Assembly: GCA_023667695.1 (NCBI GenBank)
Contig: JAMOZY010000003.1
Location: 124,001 to 188,000, forward strand
DNA from: Clostridium sp.
GTDB lineage: Bacteria > Bacillota > Clostridia > Lachnospirales > Lachnospiraceae
Direction: 5' to 3'
Length of the DNA stretch: 64,000 nt
Below, one piece after another: positions 1 to 9,287 of the stretch. Positions within the stretch are counted from its first letter, which is position 1. Each line of letters starts with the position of its first letter. A program made the position numbers and the translations under genes. The notes under the pieces are model-generated. The model was not told the origin of the DNA. It worked only from the letters and a program-made list of their open reading frames with translations, and did no database searches.

Positions 1-1
1 A

Positions 2-127
2 CCAATTATATTAATGGCACAAAACTCTCGGGGAATCCCCACCTATGACGGCAGACGTGACATCGTACATTTTCTTGCAAACATTAACCCTTCAAGGATT
101 CCTTGGAAGCATTATACAACTGCCTAA
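2..127 (+). CDS. 3' end of an unrecognised protein (partial)
   Basis: An open frame enters from the left edge of the window and stops with TAA at 125-127. It gives about 41 residues, ending ...PSRIPWKHYTTA. The upstream part lies outside the window, so start, length and family cannot be judged. The stop is 18 bases before the next start codon on the same strand, so the two could be cotranscribed. I do not recognise the tail. Confidence 0.4.
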   Translation, partial: PIILMAQNSRGIPTYDGRRDIVHFLANINPSRIPWKHYTTA

Positions 128-145
128 GCAGAGAAAGGACTATTT

Positions 146-373
146 ATGGCGAACCAACATGTAGTACCAAACAACGGACAATGGCAGGTAAAACGCGAAA
201 ACGCAACTAGGGCAACCAAAAATTTTGACAGGCAGAAGGATGCCATTGCATATGCCCGTAACATTGCCATTAATCAACAAAGCGAATTAGTAATCCACGG
301 TCGCAATGGACAAATCCGTGATAAAGACAGCTATGGAAATGACCCGTGTCCACCCAAAGATACTAAATTTTAA
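146..373 (+). CDS. DUF2188-type small protein
   Basis: This is a 75-residue basic protein. It fits the DUF2188 pattern: a strand with W-x-V-K (GQWQVKRE) near the N-terminus, a helix with DA-x-x-Y-A-R (DAIAYARNIA), then a strand ending in the HGRNGQIRDK turn. The GAGAAAGGA ribosome binding site at 131-139 fixes the start. DUF2188 proteins have no established function and are common in accessory DNA. Here the gene follows another gene tail closely and is followed by a hairpin terminator. The charged C-terminal tail DSYGNDPCPPKD is typical of family members. Confidence 0.6.
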   Translation: MANQHVVPNNGQWQVKRENATRATKNFDRQKDAIAYARNIAINQQSELVIHGRNGQIRDKDSYGNDPCPPKDTKF

Positions 374-377
374 CTTT

Positions 378-412
378 TCAGCGGTTGAACTATCTTTCAG
401 CCGCTATTTGTT
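378..412 (+). terminator. Terminator hairpin after the DUF2188 gene
   Basis: The arms AGCGGTTGA (380-388) and TCAGCCGCT (397-405) pair with one mismatch, and ATTTGTTCTCTT follows. The hairpin lies directly behind the stop codon at 371-373, so it is a plausible intrinsic terminator. Confidence 0.5.
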
Positions 413-544
413 CTCTTGTACATTTAACAAAAAACCAGCAAATGTTCCATTTAGCTACCTTGTAATTCATTTTATTATCCATATCTATCAGCTTTCGATA
501 TTAAAAGAAAATCATGCTTTGTCTGGTGTGTTGCTCTTCTAAGG

Positions 545-580
545 AAAAAAACATCAGACATATTTCGGTCTGATGTTAAT
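545..580. terminator. Perfect 9-bp hairpin, probable bidirectional terminator
   Basis: ACATCAGAC (551-559) and GTCTGATGT (568-576) form a perfect stem with an 8-base loop. An A-run at 545-551 becomes a T-run when read on the minus strand, so it is best placed to stop minus-strand transcription. It would be the first strong terminator downstream of the STAND ATPase gene. It lies between two convergent genes. Confidence 0.55.
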
Positions 581-954
581 TCATATAACTTATTTTTATA
601 ATGTTCTACTTCATACCCTAGTACGTATGCAGTTTCTTCCTCACTATCCAGCAAATGTATAACCGCCTATTTTTTCTGATTCAATAAAGAAGATACTATG
701 CAAGACCATAGTAACTTTCCATTACCATCTCTCTTACAAATTTCCGGTCGTCATCTATTTCTTTTTAATGTTCTAATATCTGTTGTGGGGGTATTCATAC
801 AAATTACCTCTCTTTATCAACTGTAACCTTAGTATACTCGAATGTTTTATAAATACAAGTTGTTTTATATACCATCTATTCCTTGTTACTACATTTTTTT
901 ATTTTATAAACTCGTCTATACTATTATCCGACAAACCATTACACATACCATATG
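581..954. other. AT-rich intergenic stretch
   Basis: This lies between the hairpin at 551-576 and the stop of the STAND gene. Short open frames exist on both strands, but none has a ribosome binding site or recognisable similarity. I see no repeat or promoter worth calling. Confidence 0.4.
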
Positions 955-3546
955 TTAATTTTGTTGGTTCAACAACTCAGATAACATTCTAATATCTTTT
1001 TCTATATCATCTTGAAAAAAACCTACATGATTCAAATCAATATCAGATTTTAATGTAACGACCTCATCAAATAATCGCTTTACCTCATCGAGCCTTTCAC
1101 TATTTGTAGCCACGAGTTTTGCTAGAGACACCAGTGTAAATACAATATTAGCTGTATACATTTGAGGATGCTTCCGTTCCAAATCTCTTCTAATATCTAA
1201 TGATCGTCTAAAATATATTTCTGCTTCTGCATGATTATGTAAATTCTTGCTTAACAATTGACCTAAATTAAAAGCTGTCCAAGCCACATCGGTAGCATAT
1301 TGTTCAGAAGTTTCATATAATTTTTCTCGTATTGAAAGAGCTTTTTCTAAGTATTGTCTTGACTCACTCATCGAATTTCCCGCTTTATACAACAGAAATC
1401 CTAAATTATCACAAGTAGTAGCATATGCACTCAAATTTTTTGATGTGGGATCAGTGTCTACAAAAGCTTTTCTCATATTCATAGCTTTTACCAAATGATC
1501 TTTTGATTCCTTATATGTTAACTCAAAATCGGTCAATACATATCCTAAATGATCATGTGCCATCGCAATTTCATACTCACACCCATCAAGAGATTGCCAT
1601 ATATCCAATGCCGATTGTAAATCATCTTTCGCCTTATTTCTATACTGATATGTAGCTGATTTAACATATCCCAATTGATATCGAATATATGCAGTAAAAT
1701 TCATATCTTGGCTGTTTTGCAATGCCTTTTCCAAATACTTAATACTTGTCAGTCTTTTTCGTGCAGTTTTAAATTCAATAATCCCCAAATAATAGTAAAA
1801 TTTTGAAAATTCCTCTTTATTTCTAAATGCAATATAGTTCAATACACTCTCTACTATATGCAGTTTACGCATAATATCAGCTTGTGTATTATGTTCAGAA
1901 ATTAATGTATTCTCATATACGAGAGTCTTCAAATGTGATACAGTTTGATAAGGAGCCTTACCCTTCCTTAATCTTAAAAGAATTGCCTCTCTAACTAATG
2001 GATGAATATAAAATCCTTGTCCCCTGTCATAAATTAACCAACCTTCTTGGCAAAGACGATGTAAATCATTTTCGGAATATGCAAGCAATTCTCTTACATC
2101 ATCACATGATAAATTTGTCCCTTCTGGAAGAACAGAAAAGTCCCACACAATTTGACGCTCCTTTTGAGTACGGCTTTGCATATTAAAAAGCAATCCTAAC
2201 TGTTTAGCCGCCGTCATACTATCACTACTATAATCTGTAGAAATCTTTAACGAAGGAAATTTAAAGCCCAACTCTTTTAACTTTTTCAAATAATCAGATA
2301 ACTTATCTTCATATACTGCACTTCTGGCAAGTAATTCAATTGCATATGTATGAAAACCCGCATATGCAACCAGTTTCTCTACCAAATCTCGTTGATTACG
2401 TTCTTCCCTCCTCTTTTTAAATTCTTTTTTATCATAATAAAAATAGAACACATCCACACATGGCTCAAATTGATTTTGGCTTCCAAGATATCCAATAGAA
2501 TATGTCTGATAACCGTGAAGTTCCGTCATACGAGTTGTCAAAATAATTGTCGTATTTGCCCAGCCAGTAATTTCTTGCAAATATGTATCCTTTTGTGGAT
2601 CTTGTTTTTGTTTAGCATCATAATCGACATTGTCAATAAAAATAATCTTTGAAGATAGATTATTTTTCAAACGAGTAAAAATTTTATTCCAACGTTTATC
2701 TTGATCCTCAATTTCATTTTCTATGTCCATAGATGATAGGAGGCTATTTTTCAAATCCTTATGGTATTCCACCCAGCCAATACAATCAAACCAATTTGAT
2801 GATTTTTCATATAATACGCGTGCCAACGCAGTTTTTCCAATACCGCCAAACCCACTTAAGAGCAAAGCAATCCTTTTTTCTTTAAGCATACATTCTATAT
2901 CATTCAATTCATTCTCTCTATGAATTACTTTTTGTTCATTGGCAAATAAAGCAACTGATTTAGTCAAATTGTGCGGAAGTACATCTTCCTTCTTATATTG
3001 CATACTTAAATTTTCTAACATAGAAGTCGTACTATTTACAGCCGTTATTATTACCTCTTCAGTTTTTTTTATTAACTTTTCCACTTTCTCATCTTGTTTA
3101 ATCTCACGTTGCTCAATTTCATAAGCAATCGTATCTTCGATTCGTGCAGCAACAAATAATAAATCTTTATTAATTTGTATGCTGTAAAAATTGCGAATAA
3201 TATCAATTGCAGATTCTACCATTTTTATAGTCCGCTCACAAGAAAGCAACTTGTTTGCCCGTGCATAAGATATAGCCTTTTGAACAATATTATCCTGAGC
3301 TCTTTTTCGTTCCATACTTTCTCCAAACAAGCATACTTCCACATCTTTAGGTAATTCACTACGAATATAATAAGCAAGTTTTGCAAAATCAATCTCTTCC
3401 TCTTTTGTACAATCTATATTTCCTTGATATTGATGCTCAATAAAATTTTTTAACCGTTGTTTTATTTTTTTCTCGCTTTCGAACGATATAACTTTACTTC
3501 TTATAGCTTCTAACCCTATTTCCACAATACAATCAGTAATTATCAT
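955..3546 (-). CDS. STAND (NB-ARC-like) ATPase with C-terminal TPR repeats
   Basis: An 863-residue NLR-like protein. From the N-terminus it has an alpha-helical domain of about 180 residues, a nucleotide-binding module with Walker A GFGGIGKT near residues 232-239, Walker B KIIFIDNVD near 300 and an LTTR sensor near 336, a winged-helix-like part, and from about residue 570 a series of TPR-type helical pairs. This is the layout of STAND sensors, several of which are antiphage proteins that oligomerise on recognising a trigger. The N-terminal effector type is not clear to me. I place the start at 3546: the in-frame TTG at 3561 lies just upstream of AGGAG, which is the Shine-Dalgarno site for the ATG at 3546. 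The gene is last in a co-directional run of defence-type genes and may have its own promoter. Antiphage function is inferred. Confidence 0.8.
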   Translation of the reverse strand: MIITDCIVEIGLEAIRSKVISFESEKKIKQRLKNFIEHQYQGNIDCTKEEEIDFAKLAYYIRSELPKDVEVCLFGESMERKRAQDNIVQKAISYARANKLLSCERTIKMVESAIDIIRNFYSIQINKDLLFVAARIEDTIAYEIEQREIKQDEKVEKLIKKTEEVIITAVNSTTSMLENLSMQYKKEDVLPHNLTKSVALFANEQKVIHRENELNDIECMLKEKRIALLLSGFGGIGKTALARVLYEKSSNWFDCIGWVEYHKDLKNSLLSSMDIENEIEDQDKRWNKIFTRLKNNLSSKIIFIDNVDYDAKQKQDPQKDTYLQEITGWANTTIILTTRMTELHGYQTYSIGYLGSQNQFEPCVDVFYFYYDKKEFKKRREERNQRDLVEKLVAYAGFHTYAIELLARSAVYEDKLSDYLKKLKELGFKFPSLKISTDYSSDSMTAAKQLGLLFNMQSRTQKERQIVWDFSVLPEGTNLSCDDVRELLAYSENDLHRLCQEGWLIYDRGQGFYIHPLVREAILLRLRKGKAPYQTVSHLKTLVYENTLISEHNTQADIMRKLHIVESVLNYIAFRNKEEFSKFYYYLGIIEFKTARKRLTSIKYLEKALQNSQDMNFTAYIRYQLGYVKSATYQYRNKAKDDLQSALDIWQSLDGCEYEIAMAHDHLGYVLTDFELTYKESKDHLVKAMNMRKAFVDTDPTSKNLSAYATTCDNLGFLLYKAGNSMSESRQYLEKALSIREKLYETSEQYATDVAWTAFNLGQLLSKNLHNHAEAEIYFRRSLDIRRDLERKHPQMYTANIVFTLVSLAKLVATNSERLDEVKRLFDEVVTLKSDIDLNHVGFFQDDIEKDIRMLSELLNQQN

Positions 3547-3643
3547 ATAAATACTCCTCAAATCATTTTCACAAAGTCTCCCACAATATATTTTTCTGTA
3601 AAATATTCATAAAATTAGTGAACTACATTTTTCTGTTTACTAA

Positions 3644-3671
3644 ATATTACATTGTTTTTCTGTTTTTTCAA
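3644..3671 (-). promoter_or_regulatory. Candidate promoter of the STAND gene
   Basis: On the minus strand, TTGAAA (3666-3671) and TAATAT (3644-3649) are separated by 16 bases. They lie about 100 bases upstream of the start. The region is AT-rich, so a chance match is possible. Confidence 0.35.
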
Positions 3672-3717
3672 ACAATTAAATAACCTAATAAACTTCCGAT
3701 AATTATCCAAGCATTTA

Positions 3718-4468
3718 TCAATGCTTAATTATAATGACTTTCACCCCATCTACCTTTTCAATATCCCTTTTGAATTCAAGTTCATTTTGTATTACACCCA
3801 AATCATAAACAACATATATTTGGTGCTCGTAAACTTTTTTATAAGCTGTAATATCTGCACTAATTTCCTCTACAATCCTAGATTTATATCCCTCCCATAA
3901 AAGTTTAACTTCAATACTGAGAGATATTTGGGGAATAATAAAATCTGGAATATACTCTTTCCCAGAAAATTCAAACTTTCCAGATTCCCTGTCATAATTA
4001 TTCCCTTCGCCAAACCTCTTCCTAACAACAATGCTTCAATAGCGTTTTGAACTTCAACTTCTTTCTCCAGTTTTTGAAATATTACTGTACGAATGCGGGA
4101 TTGTAAAAAATTTTCTGTATTGTCAAACTCATCATCAATAAAATTAACACTCTCTTCAAGACTTGATAATAACATTTTAGCAGATAGCAATACTTGTTCT
4201 AGTATTCTCTTTTGTGTGGACCACACTGAATCTCCCCAAGAGGGAATTTCACCCAAATTGAATGTATAAAACATTGTTGTTACATTTAAAACATTTTTGC
4301 TCTTTCGGCAAAATCATTATATATTACAACCATATCTTTAAAGCAGGAATATCTTCCTGCTTCAGCAGTATGGGCATCATCAAGTATCTCATGAATCATC
4401 TTACAAAAAGCCTTGATTTGTGACAATAGCACCCTAATCTCTCTCGTTTTATCTAATAAGTTTTTCAA
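3718..4468 (-). pseudogene. PD-(D/E)XK nuclease-domain protein, broken by two frameshifts
   Basis: Three adjacent pieces in different frames join into one protein of about 250 residues. The first (from TTG 4468, with AGAGG upstream) ends at a stop right after a run of five A on the minus strand (4294-4298). One more A would join it in frame to the piece reading ...NVLNVTTMFYTF. The second shift is at GGG (4003-4005); one more G would join ...GLAKG to NNYDRESGKFEF. The last piece has the nuclease core IPDFIIPQ...SIEVKLL and runs to TGA at 3718-3720. Asp and E-x-K of the PD-(D/E)XK fold are therefore present, but in another frame from the N-terminus. Either the gene is decaying, it varies by slippage, or the assembly lost bases in homopolymers. 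It starts 61 bases behind the HerA stop, which suggests one operon. Confidence 0.75.
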
Positions 4469-4529
4469 AACCTGTTACCTCTTTCCATCTATAACAATAT
4501 CTACCACAAAAGATATTAACTTCTCTTTA

Positions 4530-6266
4530 TTACCTGCACTGCTTTCTTAACGCCTCAACAGCTTCATCAATCGCACTATTATCCGGTTCATTATTATCCC
4601 ATTCATCCCAGAAGTCTTTTGTTGCGCTTATCGGTCTGTGAGAATCTAACGGCTTATCTAAAATTATCTTACTTGGTAATAAAATTGCATCGCCGACTAC
4701 CAAAGTCTCGCCAACATCAAGCAATGGTAAAAACTCTATAGTACTCTTTAAAGAATCTGGCAATAAATTTTTAATTACCCCTTTATCCCTTTCATTAGTT
4801 AATCGTAATACTACAAAATTATTACACTGACTTAAGATTGTCTTGCTTACGTCAGCTGGGCGTTGGCTTACTACAAGAATAGATACGCCATATTTTCTTC
4901 CTTCTTTTGCAATTCTTTCAAAATTATATAATGCCTGCTTTTGAACAGAATCTGCATCTTCCTTTATTGGCAAATACAAATGTGCCTCATCACAAACAAG
5001 CGTAAATGGAGTCCTCTTATCTGGATTCATCCAGAACTGAACATCATACAATAACCTAGCCAGTGTTCCTGTAATTACTGGTAAGACATCCGATGGAACT
5101 TCTGAAAAATCAATAATTTTAATACCCATTTCCCCATCCTGATACCCTAGTAATTTACAAATAGTTTTCCCAAGCCAATCATACAGTTGAACTTCATCTA
5201 CGGGTTTAAACATAAATCCATAAGTTCTATCTTCTAACTTTGTTTCAAGCCGCGATATAAATCTAGTTAATTTCCCTTCCCAATCCCCCTTAACAGGTTT
5301 ACCACCAGCTCCTATTCCTTTCCTTGTATCATCATCTTTAAGTCTTTTTAATAAATCCTCCATAGAAAATGGAATAGGCGAATCAACCGTGAAGGTCTCT
5401 ATTGTATCTGTTTTCCCCTCTTTTTGCAAAGTTTCTTCTTTAAGTTCTCTGATATGCAAGGTAAATCGTGATGCTTGATTCGGAGCATTAGAATCGCTTC
5501 TATCTAATATCATTGATAAAAGTTCTTCCCGATTAAGTAGCCAGTATGGCAAAAAGAGCACATCTGGGTTTGAAGTATCTAAATCTCCAGGACCAGCAAT
5601 CTTATAATGTTGAGCAATAGGATTACTTCCCCCAGATAAACTTTGGTATTCACCATGCATATCAAAAACAATAATATTGGCGTATTTCAATTTACTCGCT
5701 TTTTCTAATATATTTGCCACGCACCAACTTTTTCCAGAGCCTGTACTCCCTAAAACAGCAGCATGTCGTTGAAAGAATTTGTTACCGTCAAGCACAGCAT
5801 CGGCATCCACATCGATCATAAAGGAGCCAATTTTTAATCTTTTATCTGCATCAATATTTTTACCCAAAATATTCATGAAATTTTGGAGATTCAGCCCAGA
5901 AACGCAATAACACTTACTTTCTATTTGGGGAAATGTTTCAACTCCCCTTTTAAAAATATCATGTTCTGAACCATATACTGAATGGTATGTACCAATTACG
6001 CTTACTTTTATATAATCGGCTGATGATACTGTTACTTCATCAGCGTCATTTTCTTCTGAAAGTGTTTCAATATATTTACGAGTTACCTTATCAATAAGTG
6101 CAATTAGTTTTTCATGTTGTTTGGATGTTTCTATAGACACAATATTTCCAACACATATTTTATTTAAAATAATTTCGTTTTCAATCTCGACTATTATTTG
6201 CTCTGTATCCACTTGGATTACACTGCCCAACAAATCATTTTCTACAAAATTTAGTAAAGTTGCCAT
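4530..6266 (-). CDS. HerA/FtsK-type ATPase (DUF87) of a SIR2-HerA pair
   Basis: A 578-residue HerA-like motor ATPase. An N-terminal beta-rich HAS-barrel-like region precedes Walker A GSTGSGKS near residues 173-180. FDMHGEY is near 202, Walker B TLVCDEAHLYLP near 422, and QRPADVSKTILSQCNN with a downstream arginine follows. HerA proteins form hexameric rings. Those encoded next to SIR2-like proteins make the SIR2-HerA (Nezha) antiphage system, where the ring is thought to assemble with SIR2 to degrade NAD+ or DNA. The start is ATG 6266, set by AAGGAGG seven bases upstream; it overlaps the TGA of the SIR2-like gene by one base, so translation is probably coupled. The ATPase reading frame is intact, unlike its partner. 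Confidence 0.88.
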   Translation of the reverse strand: MATLLNFVENDLLGSVIQVDTEQIIVEIENEIILNKICVGNIVSIETSKQHEKLIALIDKVTRKYIETLSEENDADEVTVSSADYIKVSVIGTYHSVYGSEHDIFKRGVETFPQIESKCYCVSGLNLQNFMNILGKNIDADKRLKIGSFMIDVDADAVLDGNKFFQRHAAVLGSTGSGKSWCVANILEKASKLKYANIIVFDMHGEYQSLSGGSNPIAQHYKIAGPGDLDTSNPDVLFLPYWLLNREELLSMILDRSDSNAPNQASRFTLHIRELKEETLQKEGKTDTIETFTVDSPIPFSMEDLLKRLKDDDTRKGIGAGGKPVKGDWEGKLTRFISRLETKLEDRTYGFMFKPVDEVQLYDWLGKTICKLLGYQDGEMGIKIIDFSEVPSDVLPVITGTLARLLYDVQFWMNPDKRTPFTLVCDEAHLYLPIKEDADSVQKQALYNFERIAKEGRKYGVSILVVSQRPADVSKTILSQCNNFVVLRLTNERDKGVIKNLLPDSLKSTIEFLPLLDVGETLVVGDAILLPSKIILDKPLDSHRPISATKDFWDEWDNNEPDNSAIDEAVEALRKQCR

Positions 6267-7296
6267 CAAAATACCTCCTTAATCATTTCATGTAAATCCC
6301 AGAAATTTATTCCCGATAAAATCGTTTCCCCTTCAGCGTTTGTTACTTTTGAATCCAAACTATTTGCATGACTAATTGCAGTAACATTTTTACATTCATC
6401 TACAAGCCGCTCTGCATTTGGGGAAAGCTCATATGTTAATATAAGTGCAGGTTTTCCACGCCTTAACTGCTGCACCAAATGCGTTTCTAAATGGTCATCC
6501 CCAAATCCGTATCCTATAATTATATATTGCTGAGCTCTATCAATCTCTTCATTTGCACGCCCACGATGTATATCAAAAGGCACACTATAACCTTCACGAT
6601 ATTTATTTAATCCTGGAGTTATAATTAAACTATCCTCCACAGGGTAATTCATAATAGAATATGGAATATCGTTAATTAAATGCCAACTTAAACATCCATG
6701 TGGTTTTAAAAGAGTTATTTTAGGAGCATATTTTAGAGTTGTTCCTTTCCCGTTTCGTTGCTGTATTCCTATACAACATGAATATTTACTTTGATCTGGC
6801 TTATAACTTGCTAAATATTTGCCAACAAAAAGCGTGTCTACCATTATATCATTAATCTCACACGCATATTCAATTAATCGATCATAATTAGTAGTAATCA
6901 CTGTCATATTTTATTTCTTATATTGAATCGGTCTAAATATTCTGAAAATCTAAGTATCTTACCATTTCTTATCACATCTTTAAAGATACGGTTATCAGCA
7001 TCACCAATATATCGAGCAGTTACTTTTCGTATATTTTCCTCAACAAATGCACTCGGCTTAGTATTGTGTAATGTTTCTTCTAAGCCAATGCCTTTTATCA
7101 AATCATTATTGATTCGATCCCAAATATCTATATCATCTGCATCGGTCAACATTGTAGGTATTTTATCCTGAAGTTCTTTCGCCAGATCACACATTCCAGG
7201 AATTCCTTCTGCTAAGGAAAGTCCTGAACCAACAATTGTAACTGTACCTTCTTGAAAAAAGTCTTGAATTATCTTCTTAATGGTATCTATATCCAT
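6266..7296 (-). pseudogene. SIR2-like NADase/nuclease partner of HerA, split by one frameshift
   Basis: The first frame (ATG 7296, AAAGGAAA upstream) has the Rossmann entry TVTIVGSGLSLAEG and ends in ...YLDRFNIRNKI. The second frame begins MTVITTNYDRLIEYACE, holds LLKPHGCLSWHL with the likely catalytic His, and IIIGYGFGDDHLE, the C-terminal SIR2 motif. One extra A in the AAAA run just before the second ATG would fuse them into a 343-residue protein, the usual size for the SIR2 member of SIR2-HerA. As written, the first frame's TGA overlaps the second frame's ATG (ATGA), so two coupled halves could still be made. Whether these would be active is unknown. The gene lies 20 bases behind the RloB-like gene. 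Confidence 0.8.
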
Positions 7297-7315
7297 TTTA
7301 TTTCCTTTCGTATCT

Positions 7316-8014
7316 TTACAAAAAATTAATCTTATCATTTTCCGGCAAATATTTCGCCAGTTCCTCCACTAACTCATACACTTTCGTTCCCGGTGCAATA
7401 TCCGTTGGTGTCTTGCCTACTCTATCCTCTATAATTCGCTTCGCATACCGTATGGCAAACCTCGGACTCCCCTTCTCCATCAGAATATTAAATATATCCT
7501 TCATATTCTTCTGATACTTTCCAATCCCCAATTCCCTAAACTTATCATTTAGAAATTTAATATACTCTGTCCTATGGTTATTTGAAGTATAATACGCAAA
7601 ATGTAATATAAACCAAAACTCAATACACTCGTTACTCCATGCCGCATGATACTGCAATTTCGGGTTCTCCAAGCTCAGCTTGTCCGCTCGTTCTGCTACA
7701 CCATTAAAATCCTTTGCCGGAAAACCGTCTTTATCATACACGCACCAAATCTGTCCGCGTTCAATCTCATTCTCACGAACATATCGTTCTGCCATACCGA
7801 TTACTCGCATAGTCTCTGCAGCACAAGGCTCAATCTCAATCAAAACCATATTCTTATATATCGGGTTATTCTCTATCAATCGCTTAAATCCCTCAAAATA
7901 AAGCGGTTCCGTTTGTTCTCCCTCACAGAAAATATAATAACGGTATTCCTTCTTCTCAAGATATTCCTTGCGTCTCTGCTTCCTCCACTGTGTTGTCCCT
8001 ATCTTTTTAGGCAT
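7316..8014 (-). CDS. RloB-like TOPRIM protein, AbiL-type pair 1
   Basis: A 232-residue RloB family protein. The basic N-terminus (KKIGTTQWRKQRRK) is followed by the TOPRIM-like EGEQTEP at 31-37, the D-x-D site VYDKDGFP near 94-96, and the family hallmark WSNECIEFWFILHF near 126-139. RloB/AbiLii proteins accompany AAA15-type ATPases in abortive-infection systems and are thought to be the nuclease effectors. The start ATG 8014 is set by GGAG eight bases upstream and overlaps the end of the ATPase gene by 8 bases, a sign of coupling. The next gene downstream (SIR2-like) begins only 20 bases after this stop, so two defence modules appear to share one transcript. Confidence 0.85.
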   Translation of the reverse strand: MPKKIGTTQWRKQRRKEYLEKKEYRYYIFCEGEQTEPLYFEGFKRLIENNPIYKNMVLIEIEPCAAETMRVIGMAERYVRENEIERGQIWCVYDKDGFPAKDFNGVAERADKLSLENPKLQYHAAWSNECIEFWFILHFAYYTSNNHRTEYIKFLNDKFRELGIGKYQKNMKDIFNILMEKGSPRFAIRYAKRIIEDRVGKTPTDIAPGTKVYELVEELAKYLPENDKINFL

Positions 8015-9233
8015 TGACATCACTCCAATCAATAATTGTTTTCAGATATGGATCTGCGCCATATTTGCCCTCTAAATATTGCTTATCATATTTTGCATCC
8101 ATGCGAACGGATTCACCTTTTTTGTTCTTAAATTCAACCAAAGAGTAAAGTTTAGAATTTTGTTCCTTGCCTTTTGCCACAAACCAAATCTCATCGCGGC
8201 GAAAGATATCATTATTCATGGTGGACAAATCATGTGAAGTAAAAATCAACTGTGCACCATTCTTATTAATTTTCATATTGTTAAACAGCATAATTACATA
8301 ACGCAACAATACCGGATGGATTTTCGCATCCAATTCATCAATTACGAGTGTTGCCCCAACAACAAGGCTTTTGGCAATAAACGGCAGTAACCCAAACAAT
8401 TTTCTGGTTCCGCTGGATTCTTCTGACAAAGTCAACTCTGTGCTATATCCGTTTACTGTATGCTTTGTATAAACTTCTATGTGGTTTTCTTCTTTTTCCT
8501 CAATACGGAAGTCCTCGATATCCAAATCCATCTCGCGAATCATATCAAGTACAAGCTTTTTTACTTCTTCCGTCTTAGCGATAGCAGTCCGCAATTCCTG
8601 TCTTGGATTCCCATAATTTAAGAAATCAATAGAATTTTCAAACCATGCAATCACATCAGAAATAACCTCATTCTTTTTATAGGTAATTCCTAAGTAAGAC
8701 AATAGCGGCAGATTCTCCGAAATTTCTTCACTGATTCTAATTTTTCCAAACACACCCTTTAGCTCAATTTCATTCCAGTTTCTTACAAAGAGTGCCGAAC
8801 GCCTTCCAGTATCTAACTTTATTCGGTCCAAACTCTCATAAATAACAACCTCTTGTTTCACATGCAGAATATAGCGGTATTCTGCAATTTGAGTTCTAAA
8901 GAACACCTCAAACTCCGTTGGTTCCTTTCTTGTTTCTTCCGAAAAAGCAAACGGCTCTACCGGAATTTTTCTTGCCTTATATTCACATTCCGACTTATCA
9001 CAGGTCGCACACAAAGGTCTTAAAACCTTTGCGTCTAATGTGTGCAACGCCTCCAGCACATTTGATTTACCGCCGCCATTGGGTCCGTAAATCACAGATA
9101 CCGGTAAAAATTTTTCACCGTCTTCCGCTTGAATAATTCTATCTTTATGTTCCATGATTGCTGCCGCCTGCATATCAAAAGTCATCTCTTCACGGATACT
9201 TTTATAATTTTTCACGGTAAATTGGCATAACAT
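8007..9233 (-). CDS. AAA15/RloA-type ATPase, AbiL-type pair 1
   Basis: A 408-residue OLD-like ABC-fold ATPase. Walker A GPNGGGKS is at 50-57, an ABC-type signature LSEESSGTRKL at about 269-279, Walker B TLVIDELD at about 295-302 and the H-loop FTSHD at about 331-335. Such ATPases (COG1106, PF13304) pair with RloB-like proteins in AbiL-type defence and sense infection or hold the effector inactive. Start ATG 9233 follows GGAGG with 8-base spacing; the ATG at 9248 lies upstream of that site and is not the start. The Walker and signature residues are intact. A diverged second copy is at 12613-13821. Confidence 0.88.
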   Translation of the reverse strand: MLCQFTVKNYKSIREEMTFDMQAAAIMEHKDRIIQAEDGEKFLPVSVIYGPNGGGKSNVLEALHTLDAKVLRPLCATCDKSECEYKARKIPVEPFAFSEETRKEPTEFEVFFRTQIAEYRYILHVKQEVVIYESLDRIKLDTGRRSALFVRNWNEIELKGVFGKIRISEEISENLPLLSYLGITYKKNEVISDVIAWFENSIDFLNYGNPRQELRTAIAKTEEVKKLVLDMIREMDLDIEDFRIEEKEENHIEVYTKHTVNGYSTELTLSEESSGTRKLFGLLPFIAKSLVVGATLVIDELDAKIHPVLLRYVIMLFNNMKINKNGAQLIFTSHDLSTMNNDIFRRDEIWFVAKGKEQNSKLYSLVEFKNKKGESVRMDAKYDKQYLEGKYGADPYLKTIIDWSDVNA

Positions 9234-9259
9234 AGCTTCTACCTCCATCTTATATCTAT

Positions 9260-9287
9260 ATTATACACTGTTTTTTCATTTTGTAAA
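9260..9287 (-). promoter_or_regulatory. Promoter of the AbiL-1 / SIR2-HerA operon
   Basis: On the minus strand, TTTACA (9282-9287) and TATAAT (9260-9265) are 16 bases apart and 27 bases upstream of the start codon at 9233. It is a good match to a sigma-A promoter and the only obvious one upstream of the four-gene run. Confidence 0.6.
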
